Assembly: GCA_023374045.1 (NCBI GenBank)
Contig: CM041779.1
Coordinates: 299,098,167-299,162,166, forward strand
From: Limonium bicolor
Taxonomy: Eukaryota > Streptophyta > Magnoliopsida > Caryophyllales > Plumbaginaceae
Direction of reading: 5' to 3'
Length of the DNA: 64,000 bases
Shown here in pieces: positions 47,057-59,456 of the stretch (the stretch's first letter is position 1; each line of letters opens with the position of its first letter). The translations under genes and the position numbers were made by a program. The notes under the pieces were generated by a model. That model saw only the letters and a list, made by a program, of their open reading frames with translations, ran no database searches and had not been told where the DNA came from.

Positions 47057-47866
47057 TGATGGGATCGGGGTGCTGACCGAGTAGGTCTGAGGTGTTAGTC
47101 TCAGACCAACCCTACTTGGAGACAAGTATTTGCCAATGAGATAATGCGGAAGCGTTTGTATATAATTTAACAAGATAGGATTCTGCTTATATTGAATTTC
47201 AATGTGAATTACAACCCAGCTTCCTATCTTGGGATTCGACAGAGGTACTCTATCTCATCCAACACTCGCTCTACTCTCGGCTTTGATCAATGCGTAACAA
47301 GGAGTAAAGGGGAGTGTTTAGTGTGCTCTATAGGTAATAAATACCTAAGCTGATTGACTAAGTCTCACTAGAATCTCTCGAAAATGATATCTCTCTCAAT
47401 ATGACTCTCTCTCTCTAGAAATATGGAAGTGAAGAGCTCCAACGATTACAAATGACTTCTAGGTGCTTAAATACTGATAATACCCGAAGTAATTGCTCCT
47501 ATTTAGTAGCCATAATGTCCAGGATGGTGCTCCACGTCCTCTTGGTCAAGCATACTCCGAAATTGTCGCAACTACTCTGTAGAGGGACTCGTTCTGGTGC
47601 TCTATACCCTTGACCGCCTTGATTTTTGGGCTTGATCATATGTGAACGTGTGTGACAGTTTTTCCATGTTTTTCTCCACGTTCTAACAGTAGAAGGTCAC
47701 TTTTAAGCTTCTAGAACTTTCCATGAAAATCTTGTGTCGTAGAACGACTCCTTCCACAGTCAGACTCGTTCATCGCCAGACTTGCTCTGATGCTATTATC
47801 AGTGATACTTCTTCTGTCACCAGACTTGTTCTGTTGCCATTATCAGCAAAACCTTGGGTTCCAACA
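47057..47866 (-). repeat. Copia-type solo LTR in the 5' LTR of element E
   Basis: 810 bp flanked by ACTTC on both sides (47052-47056, 47867-47871). On the minus strand it starts TGTTGGAACCCAAGG and ends ATCCCATCA; TGTTGGAA is a usual start of plant Ty1/copia LTRs. Absent from the 3' LTR of E. Confidence 0.85.
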
Positions 47867-48009
47867 ACTTCCGATGTCTTGTTAACTAATCTCAGCGCCG
47901 CATTTTGATAAGAAAACTACAAGGATTGTTTTAATAATTAGTTTGACAATTAAAGCACATAAAAACAGGAATTAAACTACTGCAATTATAATCAGAAATA
48001 ACTATAAAG

Positions 48010-48208
48010 TTTTGGTATTTTCAACGTCATTTCATATTCCTCCGTCTGCTTACTCCCATAGTCCTCCATTCCTTAGCAACAGTGGGTATAAAATCACAGC
48101 TAGAGAACGCTCGAAGTCTGAGCAGAAGAAAAGTAACCAACTGAGAATGGAGAGAGAGGGGCGCTCTCTTCTCGTCTCGTCTGGGAATCCTTTGGTGTTT
48201 CAATATCC
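48010..48208. mobile_element. 199-bp insertion with 10-bp target duplication, class unknown
   Basis: Flanked by AACTATAAAG at 48000-48009 and 48209-48218; absent from the 3' LTR. A 9-11 bp duplication points to a Mutator-like element, but terminal inverted repeats are not evident; a SINE would be the alternative, yet no A-box or poly-A is seen. The interior has GAGAGAGGGGCGCTCTCTTCTC, a short inverted repeat. Confidence 0.6.
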
Positions 48209-49330
48209 AACTATAAAGATTCGGTTTGCTACCCCAACCCGGGGAGCTAATCTAACTACTCAAACATAATTATAAAAATAACACAAATAACAAAGAACGA
48301 CATTAAACTGTAACAAAAATAATATAAGAGTGGTGGTGGTATATGGTTGTGGTGGTGTTCGTGAATATGATAGTGGTCAGGTGGATGGATGTCTGGTGTG
48401 GGTGTTTGGAATTGAATGAATGTGAAGTGGTGGAGATATGTCACGATTTGTAGTAGGTGGATGGATCGATTATGGAGTAGTGGTGATGATGTTGAATTTG
48501 TGGGTGAATGAGGCATAAGCCTCCTCTCCGGGCGTGCCTCCAATTGTAACCTAGTCCCCTCCTTTTATAGGCAACGAAGCCTACTTAACAAATTCTATCG
48601 TTACTCTCTTGTTGATAAAATATGCGCCTCTCTCTCTAAAATTAATATATCTTATATATTGGTAGGCAATCCTGATGTGTCACTGAATAAAGTGCAGCCG
48701 ACAATGATGATTAATCGTCCATGGTGCATGTGCTGTAGGAGCATATGTGAATCAATAATAGTGTGCCGCTGAATGATCACGTGAATGTGATATCATATGC
48801 TGATGTGAACATTGCTTGTGTGATAATATTATCATTTGATGTTCAGCCGTCAAACCTTGTCCAACAGCCACCATGATGATAATTCAAGAGTGAATGAAAT
48901 TGATATCTCACGTGCATGTGCAAGTAATGAAGACGTGATGATTATTATATATATATATGTCACCATTTGTTGTGTTGTAATCCTTATGAGATGATGAATA
49001 TAATTTTAAGACTTTTTTTCCTGCATTTGACACATAAAATACATCAGCTCTCATATAAACACAAATATAAGTAAAAACATATGATAAGTGTGAAATATGA
49101 CATGAATTGTTATGAAAATAGAAAGAATTATTTCACACTTATCAATCGGCACACATCAATATATGTAAAGAAAGAGAGAAAATTCATAACGCAATAAGGA
49201 ATTAGATGTTCACCACCCTTTACCACACCACACTTCACCACACTCCATTACAATACAATTCAATAAATTTCAATCTAATTTAATACATCTGTGACACAAC
49301 TACGTTCAATGCAAACTAAACTAATAATAA

Positions 49331-51484
49331 TCAACTAATTAAGTATGTCCGTGGAGATGAATCTGACCATTCCTCGAGCACCTCAGTTATCTGATTCTCT
49401 TGATAATGTCCTCTGCCCACCAGATCCTCGAGAGCCTTGTATAAACATAAATGAATACTAATGAGAAACTATGCAAAGTGCGATAAAGGATAAAATTACA
49501 TATAAACCAAGACTTTCAAAGATAGTCTTATACCTTGTCCAATGACTTTTCTGGCAAAAGCATGGATGATGCTACTAAGTCATGCATAAACCTCATAACA
49601 TAGTAACCACATTCTGATCCACCAGGCTGTACTGGACACTATACATTCACACATGGACGTTCTCAGTCATACTTGCAGGTCTATTATTAACATGTTAACT
49701 ATTTAGACAAAATAAGTAAAACTACCTTCACCAAAGTCCACGGGATGTTCTTCACTTGCTTTTGCATTGTCAAAAGTGCAGCTTTCAAGGCACTATACAA
49801 AATAAACAGTTTGGATGTAATACATAGATTAATCAAAAATAATTAAACAATTTATTAAGTTATGACAAATGTTGTATAATTTAAATAGCTCACTTCATTG
49901 GAGGTGATGCTATCTGTGGCTTCTTGGCCCTCCCACCAAGTTTGTCAAATTGAAAGACTCTCGGGTGCTTCATGGCCACAACCAACAACGACTTACACTC
50001 ACATAGTTGAATAAAATTGAAATCATAACACGAATAACATAACTTATAAGTAAAACATAATAAGATATAGAAGTATGACTTACCCCTAATAATATGGCAG
50101 CATAATGTATGACTTATCTGCACATTCAACTATTGTATTCGTCAAGTACTGCATAAGACCTTGCAAGTCCATTGACATAGTCACATCGCAGCACGTAGCA
50201 GGGCATAGGAATCTGAAGCTGTTAGTTTGATAATCTTGTAGCACCTTAAATTGCACATGCCTGTACCATAAAGACAACAACATCAGTAAACATCGTTTTT
50301 GTACAAAAACTCATTCACGTCTTGCATTAAGATAGGAAAATGTATGAGATCACTCACATGCAAGCTGACTTGAGAATCGATACATTTAACCAGTCCTTCT
50401 TGAATAGATCGGCGAAGTAGGACATATATATATCGAACTGATGAGTCCGCCCTCCAGCTTCGTGGTGGTGAAAAAGACCCTGGCCATCCTCCACAGTGAT
50501 CGTATCACTGTGAGGTGACATCACCAACAAATGCTGAGTGCAGAAGTCGCATGTTCTGTGACAACCCATCCAATATGTGTCGCTCTACTAAATCAGGTCT
50601 CATCATGAAATTGGTAGATGTTCTCGTAGGAGCTGGTGTGGCAACACTTTTTCCTTTCTCTCTATAACTTTTTTTTTACTTGACATTTTCCTAAGTTGTT
50701 GATTAATTAGGATTAAGTGACTCACCCTAAACCATATACTAATTGAAATATTGCATAATTATAATTTCAGAATAAGTGTTCATTGTGTTTACCTGGCTCG
50801 GGATTTTGACCCATGTAATCGGCCACTGGATTGTAGCTGTTTGTGCAGACCGAAGTGTTCGTCTCTGTGGCAGAGGTACTGGCAAAGCAACATCAGCATG
50901 TTCTGCCACATAATCATCCACAAGCACCCAGAATGATACTGTCGGAGTGGTTCACCATGCACGATGTCTGTATGAGATAAGGGAAACAATTTACCCCACC
51001 CCACCATAACATCCTGACCTCCCATCAGCATGAACAACGTGCACTCAAAGAGGTTCCTGAACATTAAGTAGAGAATGGTTAGACAAACACAATCGAAGTA
51101 GATTGATGATAATAAATAATGTTATTTTCTAAGTTAATGTGTCTAACCTGAATAGATGCATATGGATAGGGATCCGCCGAGTGCACACTACTCTGCCGTA
51201 CTGGTGTGCTCTCCTCACGATCAGCTGATGATCTAGGTGTTGGTCTAGTCACCTCTTGACTGCTGAACATTTGTGAGCGTGTTTTGGACAACTCTTCAGC
51301 CACCATATTCTGAAGATCCTGCTTAATGTTCCCCTTGATCTTCTGCTCTAGATCAGCAGTTATCTTCAAATACTCCTCGTAGCTGATCATCCTTCCCTAT
51401 GAGCCTTTCCTAGACCCAGGATTGCCAAAAGCTTGGCGGATACCAACTTGTCCACCCAAACCAATAGCACGGCCAGGAGGATCC
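49331..51484 (-). pseudogene. CACTA second gene: plant transposase-associated protein with Ulp1-like (C48) protease end, interrupted by element D
   Basis: Exons on the minus strand by GT-AG borders, approximate: 51484-51148 (GLGGQVGIRQAFGNPGSRK, MISYEEYLKITADLEQKIKG), 51056-50793 (DIVHGEPLRQYHS, TATIQWPITWVKIPSQ), about 50570-50357, 50262-50105, 50000-49893, 49797-49727, 49649-49534 and 49440-49331. The first two exons resemble the Ptta/En/Spm plant transposase family; the later ones form a Ulp1-type SUMO-protease fold: SYIMLPYY, LLVVAMKHPRVFQFDKLGG, then CPVQPGGSECGYYVMRFM with the catalytic cysteine and glutamine region, and a tail to the TGA at 49331. The expected catalytic histidine before LLVV is not seen, and at least one in-frame TAG (near 51392) occurs, so the copy is probably dead. 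The 5' part lies beyond element D. Confidence 0.68.
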
Positions 51485-54400
51485 TGTAACACCCCATCCA
51501 AAGCCATTCGTGGTTATCGCAAAACTGAACACTTAATCGAACACGTCGCAGCGGAAATAAATAACACCTGGACCTTGCCACGGTCTGATCGTTAGAATAT
51601 ACCGGTCTTAACATTTACAATACTTATCCATAATACTTATCCAACTCAAACATCACCATCCACAATACCACAACCAACCGAGTACAGGTATCTTAACATA
51701 ATCTCAACCTTACATCAGTTTAAATATAAACAGTCGGGTGCACAGGCGCATCCCGAACTCAAAATAAACATCCCACCCTAAGTCTAACCGCTCCTACTCT
51801 CGTAGTGCGTCCTCATGGGTCTCTTACCTGCAAGTGTAAAAATAGCCCCCGAGGGGGTCAGCACGAATGCTGGTACACCCTCTCATGGCCCCCAAGCTAA
51901 CGGGGCTACGACGACTAATTGTCGATAGCATGGAAATTGATTACATACACAAGCATAATATGAAGTGCAATAACAATAACCACAGATGAACATATATAGT
52001 TCACAAACAATGAACGACTCAAGCGTTCCCTTATCAAGTGGGTTAGTAACCCCCTCCTTAGTCCTCATTTTCTTAACCTCAGTTCCTTACCTTACCTTAA
52101 TCTTAATCCCAGTATACAAACCCTTCCTGGAAGGGATTGGTTGTAGCTTAATTCGAACCTGGGATTTAGGTGATCCCACCGCACCATCTTAATGCCACCT
52201 ACTCTGGACGGGAGTCCAGCGTAGCTGAGCCGGCAACCGGCCCTAGGCTACAAGTCCGAAGACAAGTCCTTAAGCGGAGGGCGGATCTGATTCAGATACC
52301 GTCCCCCTTTTTCCTTAGCATGCATGACCGGAGATCGGTCCCGGGTTTCCTCACTCAAGTTCCAGTTAGTAGAAATCTTAATCACCATGTGCTAGCTAAG
52401 CCTTAACGGGCATTAACCAACAACCACCAAACTTAACTCTTATTCTTAACTCAGTAAGTACTAAACTTGGTTAGTAACAATCTCAAGTCTCGCGGGTTAG
52501 TGTAAAGATAACACAAACACAACGAGAACAAATATATCCGGTTGCATGCTTTATCTTGTTTTAGTCATAGCAATTAAACAGATAGCACACAAGCCGAGGG
52601 ACACCTCGTTAGCAAGCAGGTCACAAGAAGGATTGTACCGTTCACCGTCGATCGTTGTTTGATTAATCTTCTTCGGGGTCCCAATTCACAAACCTAAAAC
52701 ATTCATTCATTTTTAGGTCATTAGTTATTTGCACCTTACTTAACTCACTTAGTCCCTAAGGATTCCCATTCAATAACCTCTCAAGTCTTTGCCACTTAGC
52801 TTACAAACTTAACTTTAAACATTAAAACTTATACCTAATCTTAACTTAATTTCTTAAGTTCTTAGGGTCCTAATCATTACCACCCCACCAAAGGCATACC
52901 TTATTACCCATTGCCATTCTTAGAATTCAAAATTTCTTTTTTTTTAGGCTCGATCGAACTTCCGACCGACCTTACCTAAGGTCGGTCCATTCCAGAACAC
53001 TTCACCGTTAGAAAATTCTACCCCGACCGACCTTGCAAGTCCGGTCCCCAAGGTCGGTCCATTCCCGAGAGTTTCCCTGAGGGAAATTTAAGCTCGACCG
53101 AACTTACCAAGTCCGGTCCTATGTTCGGTCGATTCCAGAGACTTAATTCCTTCACAAAATACAGGCCCGACCGACCTTGCAAGTCCGGTCCCAAGGTCGG
53201 TCAATTCCAGAAACATTCTCCGGTAGTGTAAACTGAGCTCGACCGACCTTGCAGGTCCGGTCCTAAGGTCGGTCGGCTCCAGAACCTTGTTTCTAAATTC
53301 TCTTTCAACTCCAAACTTCTCCTCATATATCCTAATATGTTATAACCTCATTTGGGCACCTCAAATACACCTTAAGCCCTCCTCAAAACACATTAAATCA
53401 TTCACCAAGATTCACCTTAGTCATTATGCATTTTCCTTGTAATAATGCTAACACTTGTAATGTTTTCCTCTAGGTTTCTAGGTGGTGGTTCATACCTAAT
53501 GTAACCACTATGCCAAATGTTTTCCTCACCACTATAACATCATCTCCCAAGCATCTTTCACCATCTAAAACTCTTTTATGCATTTACTTAAAGTTCCTTC
53601 ACAAGTTTAAACTTCCATCCATCAACACATTATTTCCTTCCTAGTTGTACACCAACATTTGCCTAAGTCCTAAATACTCAAATACATTCTCTTGTTTCCT
53701 AAATCCTTCATGGTGATACCTAAGTCATTATAAGTCATTAGAACACCTTATTCTCACCCTTTTTCATCAAGACAACCTCTAGAACATCCTAGTACTTCCT
53801 TAGTCATTAAATCCCCTTAGAATATCTTAAACACTTAAGTTCTCCTTTAAATTTTTGCCATGGGTTCTCTAGTACATAGCACATCCTAACACATGGTTTT
53901 TCTCCATCAAACAACCAACATCACCCAAATTCTCATCACAACACCTTAACACACAATTTACACTAAAACTTCACCACATCATCATATAGTGCTTAAACTT
54001 AAAATGCTTGGCACTTAGGCCCTTAAATGACAATAATCTTAACCACTGAATTTCCACATATATTTGCCTTCAACCTGCGAGTACACACAACAAGGCTCCC
54101 ATTGAAATAAAATGCTTCTTGTAATTCATCTCCACATTGTTTTAACTATCTTTTCTTCTCATTTGCTCTTTAGTCACAAGTTCACAAATATGCTCATTGT
54201 TTCTCCTAGGTTTTATATAACCCTTTTCCTAATGTAAACTCTACACTAAACTCATCACATATCTAAATCCCATTCCCTTAAACAAAAAACACCTTAAGGT
54301 AAGTAATTTACCTTCTTTTACAAGCTTAAAAAGCTTTCTTCCTTAGGTTTTTCTTTGTTCAATCTCGGTCACCAATGTGTATCTCCTTGCCAATGTTCTA

Positions 54401-55614
54401 ACCAATATCCAATGACTCCAATGAGTACTAGATAACACATTAACCCTAAGGAACAAACCCTAGGTTAAAAATATGCTTTAAGGTATTAAGGTGATTATTT
54501 TACCTTGGTTTCTCAAGACAAACTTGGATATGAAGCAAGAAGGACCTCCTCTCTCCTTTGAAGAGTAGAAACAAGCTAGAACAAGGCATTAAAATGGAGT
54601 CCCATGAGCACTAATTTTCGGACATGTGAAGAAAATGGTGGAAACCTAGATTTTCTTGCACTTTCTTTACCTTAAGAGAATGGAGATGCCAATGGAGTCT
54701 CCAAGCTTGAGTTTCCTCCTCTAATGGTGGTTTGACTTGGCACCAAATCAAAGCTCTTGCAATTTCAAAAAGATAGGAAGAAGGAGCTTGAGCTAACTAA
54801 GAAGAATATGTATTTGTTTTGGATTTGGAGCTAAAATGAGCAAGATGTAACCAAGGAAGGATGGAGCTTTCATGGAGGTTGAGTTTTACGTGAATGGAGA
54901 AGGGAGAGAGCAGCTCAAACCGTGGGAAAACAAAGGAGAATGAAGAAGTGAGGAGAGAGAACTAATAAAGTGTGATATTTATGTAAAAGGTGAATAGTGC
55001 TTTTACTTTATAACTCTTATTTGCTTTCTTATTTGCTTAATGACTCATGTAAGTGGTGACTCACCTCATAAGAAACCGCCCCCCTTTTAATAATGAGGGT
55101 ACTAAAGTCTTTGTTGACCAAATGTCTCACTTATATAGACTTATGTTATAAACTAGCTTAATTAATTCACTATTCACAAAACAAGGCACATTGTTGTGAA
55201 ATTTTTGATTTCCCATTGATATAGACTTCCAAATGTGATACTATATAGTACACATGTTAATTAGAGAGTAATGATGGACATTTAGCCATTCAAAACTCAT
55301 TTACAAGACAATTTTCAAAAACGTGCTTTAAGACTCCTTAAAGCACATTTGTGTTTTAACTTGTTTTCAAGCTTGGTTTCTTTGGTAATTGATTTAAAAT
55401 GACCATTAGGATATTACTAAGGTCTTAGAACAATATTTGGGTACTCTCCCAAGTCTCTCCAAGCTTAGAGCCCGTTTTTGCTAAAACTGCTCTTTTGGTG
55501 TTTCCTTATATTTTCTTTGATTAGAAATGTTTCTTAATGTTTCTAAGGCATTATTTAGCCTCCTTATATCTTAGTTTATCATTTAAACACCATATCTAAG
55601 TTTGGGGTATTTCA
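51485..55614 (-). repeat. 3' LTR of element D
   Basis: 4.13 kb. In element direction starts TGAAATACCCCAAAC (55614 downward) and ends GGGGTGTTACA at 51485. Contains a five-unit hairpin array (52952-53275). ORFs predicted in it (52170-52406 and the copy at 62664-62876) are conserved only because the LTRs are near-identical and show no protein motif. Confidence 0.93.
52952..53275. repeat. Hairpin array, 5 units, in the 3' LTR of element D
   Basis: Units start at 52952, 53025, 53096, 53169 and 53241 (spacing 71-73 bp). Arms GACCGACCTTGC with CAAGGTCGGTC around AAGTCCGGTC; most units are followed by ATTCCAGA. Unit three uses GACCGAACTTACC with a matching change in the return arm (TGTTCGGTC), so the complementarity is kept. 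Confidence 0.93.
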
Positions 55615-55924
55615 ATCTACCCCCCTTAAAAGAACTTTGTCCTCAAAGTTCACACATGTGCTTAACCATTCACGGTACACAATTCTCTTAATCTTAATAC
55701 CACATCTTATATTCACATTCACACATCTCAAGACTCAAAGGTCAATCTCAAATACAATACATAAGTATTATACATAACTCAAACTTACACCGAAGTGTAG
55801 CAACTTACACAAATTCACATCTTAAACAACCAACCAAACGACAAACATGATCGTTTCCTAACTCAAAAGCGAGGAAGCTCTACCCCCCTTAAAAGGGGTA
55901 CGCCCCGTACCCTATACAGACAAT
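55615..55924 (-). other. Polypurine tract and 3' non-coding end of element D
   Basis: Right after the LTR start the minus strand reads TTTTAAGGGGGGTAGAT, the polypurine tract. The 300 bp to the pol stop have no ORF; a second G-rich run (TTTTAAGGGGGG) lies near 55885. Confidence 0.8.
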
Positions 55925-57284
55925 CTAGTCAGTAAACAAAGAAGGGTACTTCGCCCTCATCTTATCCTCTAATTCCCACGTGGCCTCTTCGACATCCTGG
56001 TTAGACCAGAGAACCTTCACCAGTCGCACTGACTTGTGGCGAGTGTCCCTAGTCTTACAGTCCAAGATTCTCTGAGGAGTCTCCACGGATCTCATATTCG
56101 GTTCTAAAGTCAACCTCTCAGGTTCTAACACATGGGAGGGGTGGTGCATGTATTTCTTTAGCTGTGAAACATGAAAAACATCATGCACTTTACCCAGCTC
56201 AGCAGGTAAATTCAACCTGTAAGCAACCGGGCCCACCCGCTCCGTAATCTCATAAGGACCAACAAATTTCGGGCTTAATTTGCCCTTCTGCCCAAACCTG
56301 AATACACCCTTCATCGGTGAAACTCGCAGAAATACCTGGTCGCCCACTACGAACTCCAGGTCCCATCGTCGAACATCAGCATACGACTTCTGCCTATCTT
56401 GAGCAGCTTTCATGTTCTCCCTGATTTGCTGAACTTCAGCCTTAACTTGTTCTAAGTACTCTGGTCCTATAATGACCGTCTCACTCGACTCATCCCAGCA
56501 GAGCGGTGTACGACATGGTCTACCGTACAACGCTTGAAAAGGTGCCATCTTGATCGAAGCGTGATAGCTGTTGTTGTATGAAAACTCGATCAGATGCAAT
56601 CTGTCAATCCAACTGCCCTGGAAGTCTAAGGCACATGCTCTCAGCATGTCCTCGAGTGTCTGAATAGTACGCTCAGTCTGACCATCTGTCTGAGGATGGA
56701 ACGCGGTACTCAGCTTGAGTTCTGTACCCAACGCTTCTCTGGTAGCTCTCCAGTACCTCGAAAGGAATCTGGTATCTCTATCTGACACTATGGTCTTTGG
56801 TATGCCGTGATGTCTCATGATTTCTTTCTCAAATAACTCAGCTAATTTGGTCACCTTCCAAGTATCCTTCATCGGTATGAATCGGGCTACTTTGGTAAGG
56901 CGATCCACCACCACCCATATCATGTTGAGACCTCCCCTAGCAGGTGGAAGCCCAACTACGAAGTCCATGGAGATATCATGGAACTTCCACTCCGGAACTG
57001 GCATCGACTGTACCATTCCGCCCGGTCATCGATGCTCGAATTTCACCTTCTGGCATGTGAGACACCTCAAGACGAACTCGGTAACATCTGTCTTCATCCC
57101 CGACCACCAGAAGTATCTCTTCATGTCTTTATACATTTTAGAGGCTCCCGGATGGATGGAAACTGAAGAACAGTGTGATTCTCTAAGTATACGGTCTTTC
57201 AGATCCGTGTTGCCTCATGGTATGCATAACCGGCCCTTAAGTCTGATCAGATCATCATCATGTAGTCTGGAGTCGTATTTCTGA
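55925..57284 (-). pseudogene. Integrase and chromodomain of element D (two TGA stops upstream)
   Basis: A long open frame 57016-55925 (363 residues) has the catalytic core ([65 protein letters not shown]), the GPY module ([19 protein letters not shown]) and a chromodomain-like tail ([20 protein letters not shown]). The HHCC zinc finger lies in the same frame just upstream but is cut off by two TGA codons, after RLCIP (57215) and after FEHR (about 57028). Both can be explained by CGA-to-TGA transitions, since the homologous frame in element A has R at these places. Without those two stops this would be one continuous integrase. Confidence 0.9.
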
Positions 57285-59303
57285 CTCTCAAAGGTACCAT
57301 CTGTCAGCTTCTGTCTGACCTCTCTCATGTACTCATCTGTCCTCTGAGCCTCTCGCACCTCATCAACCAAGCTGGAGAAAGAAACTAGCGAATGGAGTGA
57401 GTGTGCTCGACGGCTCAGGGCATCTGCTACAACATTGGCCTTCCCTTCTTTGTATTGGAGGTCAATGTCATAGTCTTTCAGAAACTCTAACCATCTCCTA
57501 TGTCGAAGATTTAACTCCTTCTGAGTGAATATGTATTTCAAACTCTTGTGATCGGTGTAGATCGTGACACTAACCCCATATAAGTAGTGGCGCCATATCT
57601 TCAAAGCGAAGACTACAGCTCCCAGCTCTAAATCATGTGTGGGGTAGTTCTCCTCATGTTTCTTCAACTGGCGTGAGGCATATGCCACCACCTTGCCATG
57701 TTGCATGAGCACGCAACCCAGCCCTCTGCCGGATGCATCACAATAAACCTCAAAGCCCTCTGTACCGTCTGGAATGGTCAGAACCGGTGCAGTGGTCAGT
57801 GAGTCCTTCAAGCGCTGAAATGATCTCTCACAGTCAACTGTCCACAAGAATGGTGCGTCCTTCTTCATCAGACTGGTCATCGGTTTCGCGACCTTGCTGA
57901 AATCTCTAACAAACCTCCTGTAGTAACCTGCCAGACCGAGAAAGCTCTGGATGTCGGTAACAGTCTTCGGCCTTGGCCAAGTACGTACGGCATCAATCTT
58001 TGCTGGATCCACTGCGATCCCAACATCTGAGATGACATGACCTAGGAAAGAGACCTGGTCAAGCCAAAACTCACACTTGGAGAACTTAGCATATAGCTGG
58101 TTCTCCCTCAGTATTTCTAATACCTTCCTCAGATGTTCCTCATGCTCAACCTTAGACTTCGAATATATCAAAAATCGTCAATAAAAACCACAACCGACTT
58201 GTCCAGCTGCTCCCGGAACAAGCGGTTCATCAGATCCATAAACTTCGCCGGTGCGTTCGACAAACCGAACGGCATCACAGTAAACTCATAGTGGCCGTAT
58301 CGTGTCCGGAATGCCGTCTTCTCAATGTCTCCCTCCTTAATGGCTATCTGATGATACCCCGATCTGAGATCAATCTTGGAAAACACAGATGCTCCCTTCA
58401 ACTGATCGAACAGATCGTCAATGCGGGGTAGTGGGTACTTATTCTTCACTGTCACTGCATTCAGCTCTCTGTAGTCGATGCAGAGGCGGAGACTACCATC
58501 CTTCTTCTTCACGAAGAGAACTGGCGCTCCCCAAGGTGACACACTTGGTCTAATGAATCCTTTATCTAACAAATCTTTCAATTGTTCCTTTAACTCAGTC
58601 ATTTCTGCCGGAGCCATACGGTATGGTGCTTTGGCTATCGGTCCGGTACCAGGTAGCAGCTCAATGGTGAACTCTACCTCCCGAGTGGGTGGCATGCCGG
58701 GCAGTTCCCGTGGAAATAAGTCGGGGAACTCCGACACTACCGGTAAGTCGGGGTCGAACTCAGGGTCTCTCTCTATGTCCTGTACATAGCAGAGGTATAC
58801 TTCTTCCTTTCTCCTTAATTCTCTATGCATTGCCATGGCGGTGATGATCTTAGTCGAAGGCTCTCTGGGTCTCTGGCGGTATGATATTGTTACCCCAGAT
58901 GGACTCCTGAGCAGCAATCTATGCTCGGCGCAGAGGATACGTCCCTTGTGCCGCTCCAACCAGTTCATCCCGAAGATAACATCAAATCCTAGCTTACTGA
59001 ACTCAATGAAACTGACTGGAAAGTCTTCTCCCTTAATTCTGATAATGGCTCCTCGGTAGTAACGAGTGCAACGAACCTTCTCCTTAGATGGGAGCGTAAC
59101 CGTGAAGTCGGGTAGCTCATCAGCGTCTAGCCCCAACCTGCTCGCGAATGATGCCGAGACAAAGGTATGCGAGGCCCCTGAGTCGAAGAGAACTGATGCC
59201 TCAATCCCATTAATCGGAAAGGTGCCGGTGAGGATAGTACCGCTGGCGTTGGCCTGTGCCTCTGTAAGTATGCTTAGTGCACCTTCCGTACCGAGTCCAT
59301 AAC
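57215..59303 (-). pseudogene. Protease, reverse transcriptase and RNase H of element D (one frameshift)
   Basis: The frame from 59303 to 58168 starts [13 protein letters not shown] and has protease active site DSGA ([11 protein letters not shown]), [11 protein letters not shown], then RT with [43 protein letters not shown] and FIDDF. One base is missing from the T run just after FIDD, ending the frame at 58168; the next frame (58171-57215) continues with [13 protein letters not shown], the RT thumb, RNase H ([43 protein letters not shown]). All catalytic residues are present. The protease frame begins at a candidate splice acceptor (59304-59305). Confidence 0.93.
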
Positions 59304-59456
59304 CTAATTGTGTTCACAAGCTTCATGAGTATTGATGGTATAACAAGAGTCGTAACAATTTATATGAACAACACTGTTATTTTATTCATGACCATCCTGT
59401 TTACAACATGCTTCAATCTTACATCTCATTCCTCATTCCATTCTAACATTACATGG

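Larger units (their letters stand above)
31306..49144 (-). mobile_element. Element E: non-autonomous Athila-like LTR retrotransposon with nested insertions
   Basis: Minus-strand element with a 5' LTR at 46522-49144, a 3' LTR at 31306-33010, and a 5-bp target duplication ATCGG at 31301-31305 and 49145-49149. The primer site next to the 5' LTR resembles the Athila type, and a polypurine tract adjoins the 3' LTR. After removing nested solo LTRs, the internal region is only about 3.5 kb, with one Gag-like ORF and no protease, RT or integrase. It would therefore depend on an autonomous Athila-type relative, perhaps one like element B, whose 3' region it shares. Confidence 0.87.
46522..49144 (-). 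repeat. 5' LTR of element E with two insertions
   Basis: Same termini as the 3' LTR (TGTTAGCA... on the plus strand at 46522; ...TTTCACACTTATCA at 49144). It is 2.62 kb long because of a copia-type solo LTR (47057-47866) and a 199-bp insertion (48010-48208); without these and the SINE the two LTRs have similar length. Confidence 0.92.
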
